From: RYN-230 sp963837335
GTDB lineage: Bacteria; Actinomycetota; Actinomycetes; Streptosporangiales; Streptosporangiaceae
Assembly (NCBI GenBank): GCA_963837335.1
Contig: CAWINS010000034.1
Span: forward strand, 1-64,000
Reading direction: 5' to 3'
Length of the DNA stretch: 64,000 bases
Each line of letters opens with the position of its first letter. Position 1 is the first letter of the stretch. The position numbers were made by a program, and so were the translations under genes. The notes under the pieces are model-generated. The model searched no databases, had not been told where the DNA came from, and saw only the letters and a program-made list of their open reading frames with translations. This document shows positions 61,870 through 64,000 of the stretch, one piece after another.

Positions 61870-63568
61870 ATGAGGCACAAGGTCCTAGCAACCCTGGCCG
61901 TAGCCGGCGCGCTGAGCATGGGCGTCGCCGCCTGCGGCAGCAGTTCATCCGGTGGTAGCGGCAGCAAGACCACCACGGCGACCGGGAAGACCCTGGTCGT
62001 CGAGAGCACGCCGCTCTCCCCCATGACCGACACGTTCAACCCGTTCTCGCTTACCGTCGACGGGCTATCTCACGAACGCGACCGCCCTGTACAACGAGCC
62101 GCTGTTCATCTTCAACACGCTCAACTCGGCCCAGGCGCCGATCCCCATGCTGGCCACCGGGGACAGCTTCTCCAACGGCGGCAAGACGCTGACCCTGACC
62201 ATCCGCAAGGGTGTGAAGTGGAACGACGGCAAGCCGTTCAGCGCCGCGGACGTGGCCTACACGTTCAACATGCTCAAGGCCAACCCGAAGCTGAACACCA
62301 ACGGCGCTCCCGTGGTGACCAGCGCCAGCGCACCCAGCGCGACCTCGGCCGTGCTGAACTTCAAGAACTCGCAGTACGCGAACCTGTTCCTGATCGGCCA
62401 GGTCTACATCGTGCCGCAGCACATCTGGTCAACGGTCAGCGACCCGGCGACGTACGCCGACGCCAAGCCGGTCGGCACCGGGCCGTTCATGCTGGACAAG
62501 TTCTCGCCGCAGGGCTACACGCTGAAGCAGAACCCGTTCTACTGGAACAAGTCCAAGGTGCACGTGCCGGAGATCGACTTCCCGGCCTACAACACCAACG
62601 CCAACCTGGTCCCGCCGATCTCCAGCGGCCAGATCGACTTCGCGGGTAACTACGTCGCCAACATCAAGTCGAATTTCCTGGCCAAGAGCCCGGAGAACCA
62701 CACCTGGCTGAGCAGCCAGCCGTACTTCAGCGCCAACAACGTGGTGAGCATGTTCCTCAACACCACGAAGGCCCCGCTGAGCGACCCCGCGGTACGCCAG
62801 GCGATCAGCTACGGGATCAACCGCATCGCAGCTCAACGTCCAGGGCGAGACGGGCTACGAGCCGCCGGTCAATTCGACCAGCGGGCTGCTGCTGCCCAAC
62901 CACCAGTCGTACCTGGACCCCTCGCTGGCCAACAACCTCCCGGCCACCGGTGACGCGGCCAAGGTCACCTCGATCCTCAAGGCGGACGGCTACACCAAGT
63001 CGGGCGGCAAGTGGGCCAAGAACGGGAAGACGATCAAGTTCGCCATCCAGGACCCGGTCCCGTACAGCGACTACTACACCGACGACCAGATCATCTCGCA
63101 CCAGCTCAACGCGCTCGGCTTCGACACCTCCGTGGACGGCATCGGCAACCCGACCGTGTGGGCGGGCAACGTCGCGAACGGCACGTTCGACGCCACCCTG
63201 CACTGGAGCAACCAGGGCCCGAACCCGTACTTCATCTACGACGCTGGATGGACAGCTCGCTGGCCGCACCGATCGGCAAGCCAGCCGCGGGCGACTTCGG
63301 CCGGTACTCCAACCCGCAGGCTCAGGCCGCGCTGGCGCAGTTCGCCGGCTCCGGCGACCCGGCCACCCAGAAGGCCGCGATCACCAAGCTGGAGAACATC
63401 ATGACCACCCAGGTGCCCGTGGTGCCGCTGCTCAACGGCGGGGCCTGGGCCGAGGTCTCGAGCCGGAACTACACCGGGTGGCCGACGTCCAGCAACCCCT
63501 ACATGAACCCCGTTCCCAACACGCCGTACATCGAAGACACCATCCTGCACCTCACGCCGAAGTCCTGA
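61870..63568 (+). pseudogene. ABC importer substrate-binding lipoprotein (family 5), three frameshifts
   Basis: About 565 residues when repaired. The signal peptide ends in the lipobox G-V-A-A-C-G-S. Family-5 (DppA/OppA-like) segments are T-L-T-I-R-K-G-V-K-W-N-D-G-K-P-F, T-G-P-F-M-L-D-K-F, A-V-R-Q-A-I-S-Y-G-I-N-R and an ending I-L-H-L-T-P-K-S. Breaks lie near 62070 (one extra base before G-Y-L-T-N-A), 62830 (one extra base before Q-L-N-V-Q-G) and 63243 (one base missing before M-D-S-S-L-A-A-P). It completes the importer, so a real loss would silence the whole operon. Confidence 0.85.
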
Positions 63569-63596
63569 TCGCTCAGGACGCGACGCAAGGAACTCG

Positions 63597-64000
63597 ATGA
63601 CAACTTCCACAGAGGCGACGGAGGAGCGCAGCCGGGTGGCTGCGCTCCCCGTCGAGGCGAAGGTGCGCCTGCTGACCGGAGCGGACAGCTGGCGCACCTA
63701 CGGCGACGACACCCTCGGGCTCCGGCCGATCATCATGTCGGATGGGCCGGCCGGGGTCCGGGGCGTCACCAAGGATGACCGCAATCCCTCGGCCAGCCTG
63801 CCCTGCCCCTCCGCCCTCGGCGCCACCTGGGACAGCGAGCTCATCCGTGAGCTCGCTGCCGCCCTGGGCGCCGAGGCGCGGGGCAAGGGCATCGACGTGG
63901 TGCTGGCCCCGACGATCAACCTGATGCGGACCCCGCTCGGCGGGCGCGGGTTCGAGTGCTTCTCGGAGGACCCGGTGCTGTCCGCCCGGATCGCCGCCGG
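63597..64000 (+). CDS. Glycoside hydrolase family 3 beta-glycosidase, N-terminal part
   Basis: 134 residues are visible before the window ends. The GH3 N-terminal barrel is clear: V-R-L-L-T-G-A-D-S-W, I-M-S-D-G-P-A-G-V-R-G, P-C-P-S-A-L-G-A-T-W-D, L-A-P-T-I-N-L-M-R-T-P-L-G-G-R-G-F-E-C-F-S-E-D-P. The nucleophile Asp lies beyond the edge. No signal peptide, so it probably hydrolyses imported beta-glucosides or xylosides in the cytoplasm. The ATG at 63597 follows AAGGA, 28 bases after the binding protein. Confidence 0.93.
   Translation, partial: MTTSTEATEERSRVAALPVEAKVRLLTGADSWRTYGDDTLGLRPIIMSDGPAGVRGVTKDDRNPSASLPCPSALGATWDSELIRELAAALGAEARGKGIDVVLAPTINLMRTPLGGRGFECFSEDPVLSARIAA

Overview
This is a very GC-rich chromosomal window from an actinomycete. 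Several things point that way: a complete conservon (sensor kinase, roadblock, DUF742 and small GTPase genes), DUF4193, an F420-type LLM oxidoreductase, a GuaB1 GMP reductase, a ferrochelatase with a cysteine-rich tail as in mycobacteria, and GlnR-like boxes. The genus cannot be fixed from the sequence; a lineage near Streptosporangiales is a guess. No transposase, prophage, CRISPR array or replication origin was seen.

Layout. 0-6 kb: a methyltransferase start divergent from a CsoR/CstR-type repressor, a beta-glucuronidase, a hypothetical protein, a UvrA/DrrC-like ATPase, a VOC protein and a tRNA(CAU). 6-11 kb: conservon cvnABCD on the minus strand. 11-18.6 kb: acyl-CoA dehydrogenase, zinc-ribbon/FHA protein, a coupled permease-amidase pair, PadR with a decayed membrane protein, and an aldo/keto reductase. 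18.7-33 kb: mainly housekeeping genes (amidohydrolase, DUF4193, a membrane pseudokinase, inositol monophosphatase with ferrochelatase, lytic transglycosylase, sugar-lactone oxidase, TetR, Na+/H+ antiporter, GuaB1, a GT87-like glycosyltransferase), ending in a perfect 54-nt palindrome.

33.5-45 kb is the most interesting block. An IclR regulator and a zinc dehydrogenase diverge from a tightly packed operon: a creatinase-fold (M24-like) protein lacking most metal ligands, a TIM-barrel U32-like protein, an IlvD/Edd dehydratase, a complete CUT1 sugar ABC importer and an SMP-30 lactonase. Import, oxidation, lactone opening and dehydration together look like a non-phosphorylative oxidative sugar pathway. 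No known aldolase is present, and the two odd proteins may supply the missing steps.

45-55 kb: alpha/beta hydrolase, LLM oxidoreductase, a VapBC toxin-antitoxin pair, a cyclase-family hydrolase with a ThDP enzyme, a DrrAB-type exporter with its TetR, and an ammonium transporter under GlnR-like boxes. 55.6-64 kb: a LacI-controlled operon with a peptide-type (DppBCDF-like) importer and a GH3 glycosidase, probably for beta-glucoside oligosaccharide use.

A caution for the whole window: about fifteen otherwise well-conserved reading frames are broken by single-base changes, most of them one extra base. This looks more like residual sequence error than mass gene decay, so the genes called broken here should be read as probably functional until the reads are checked.
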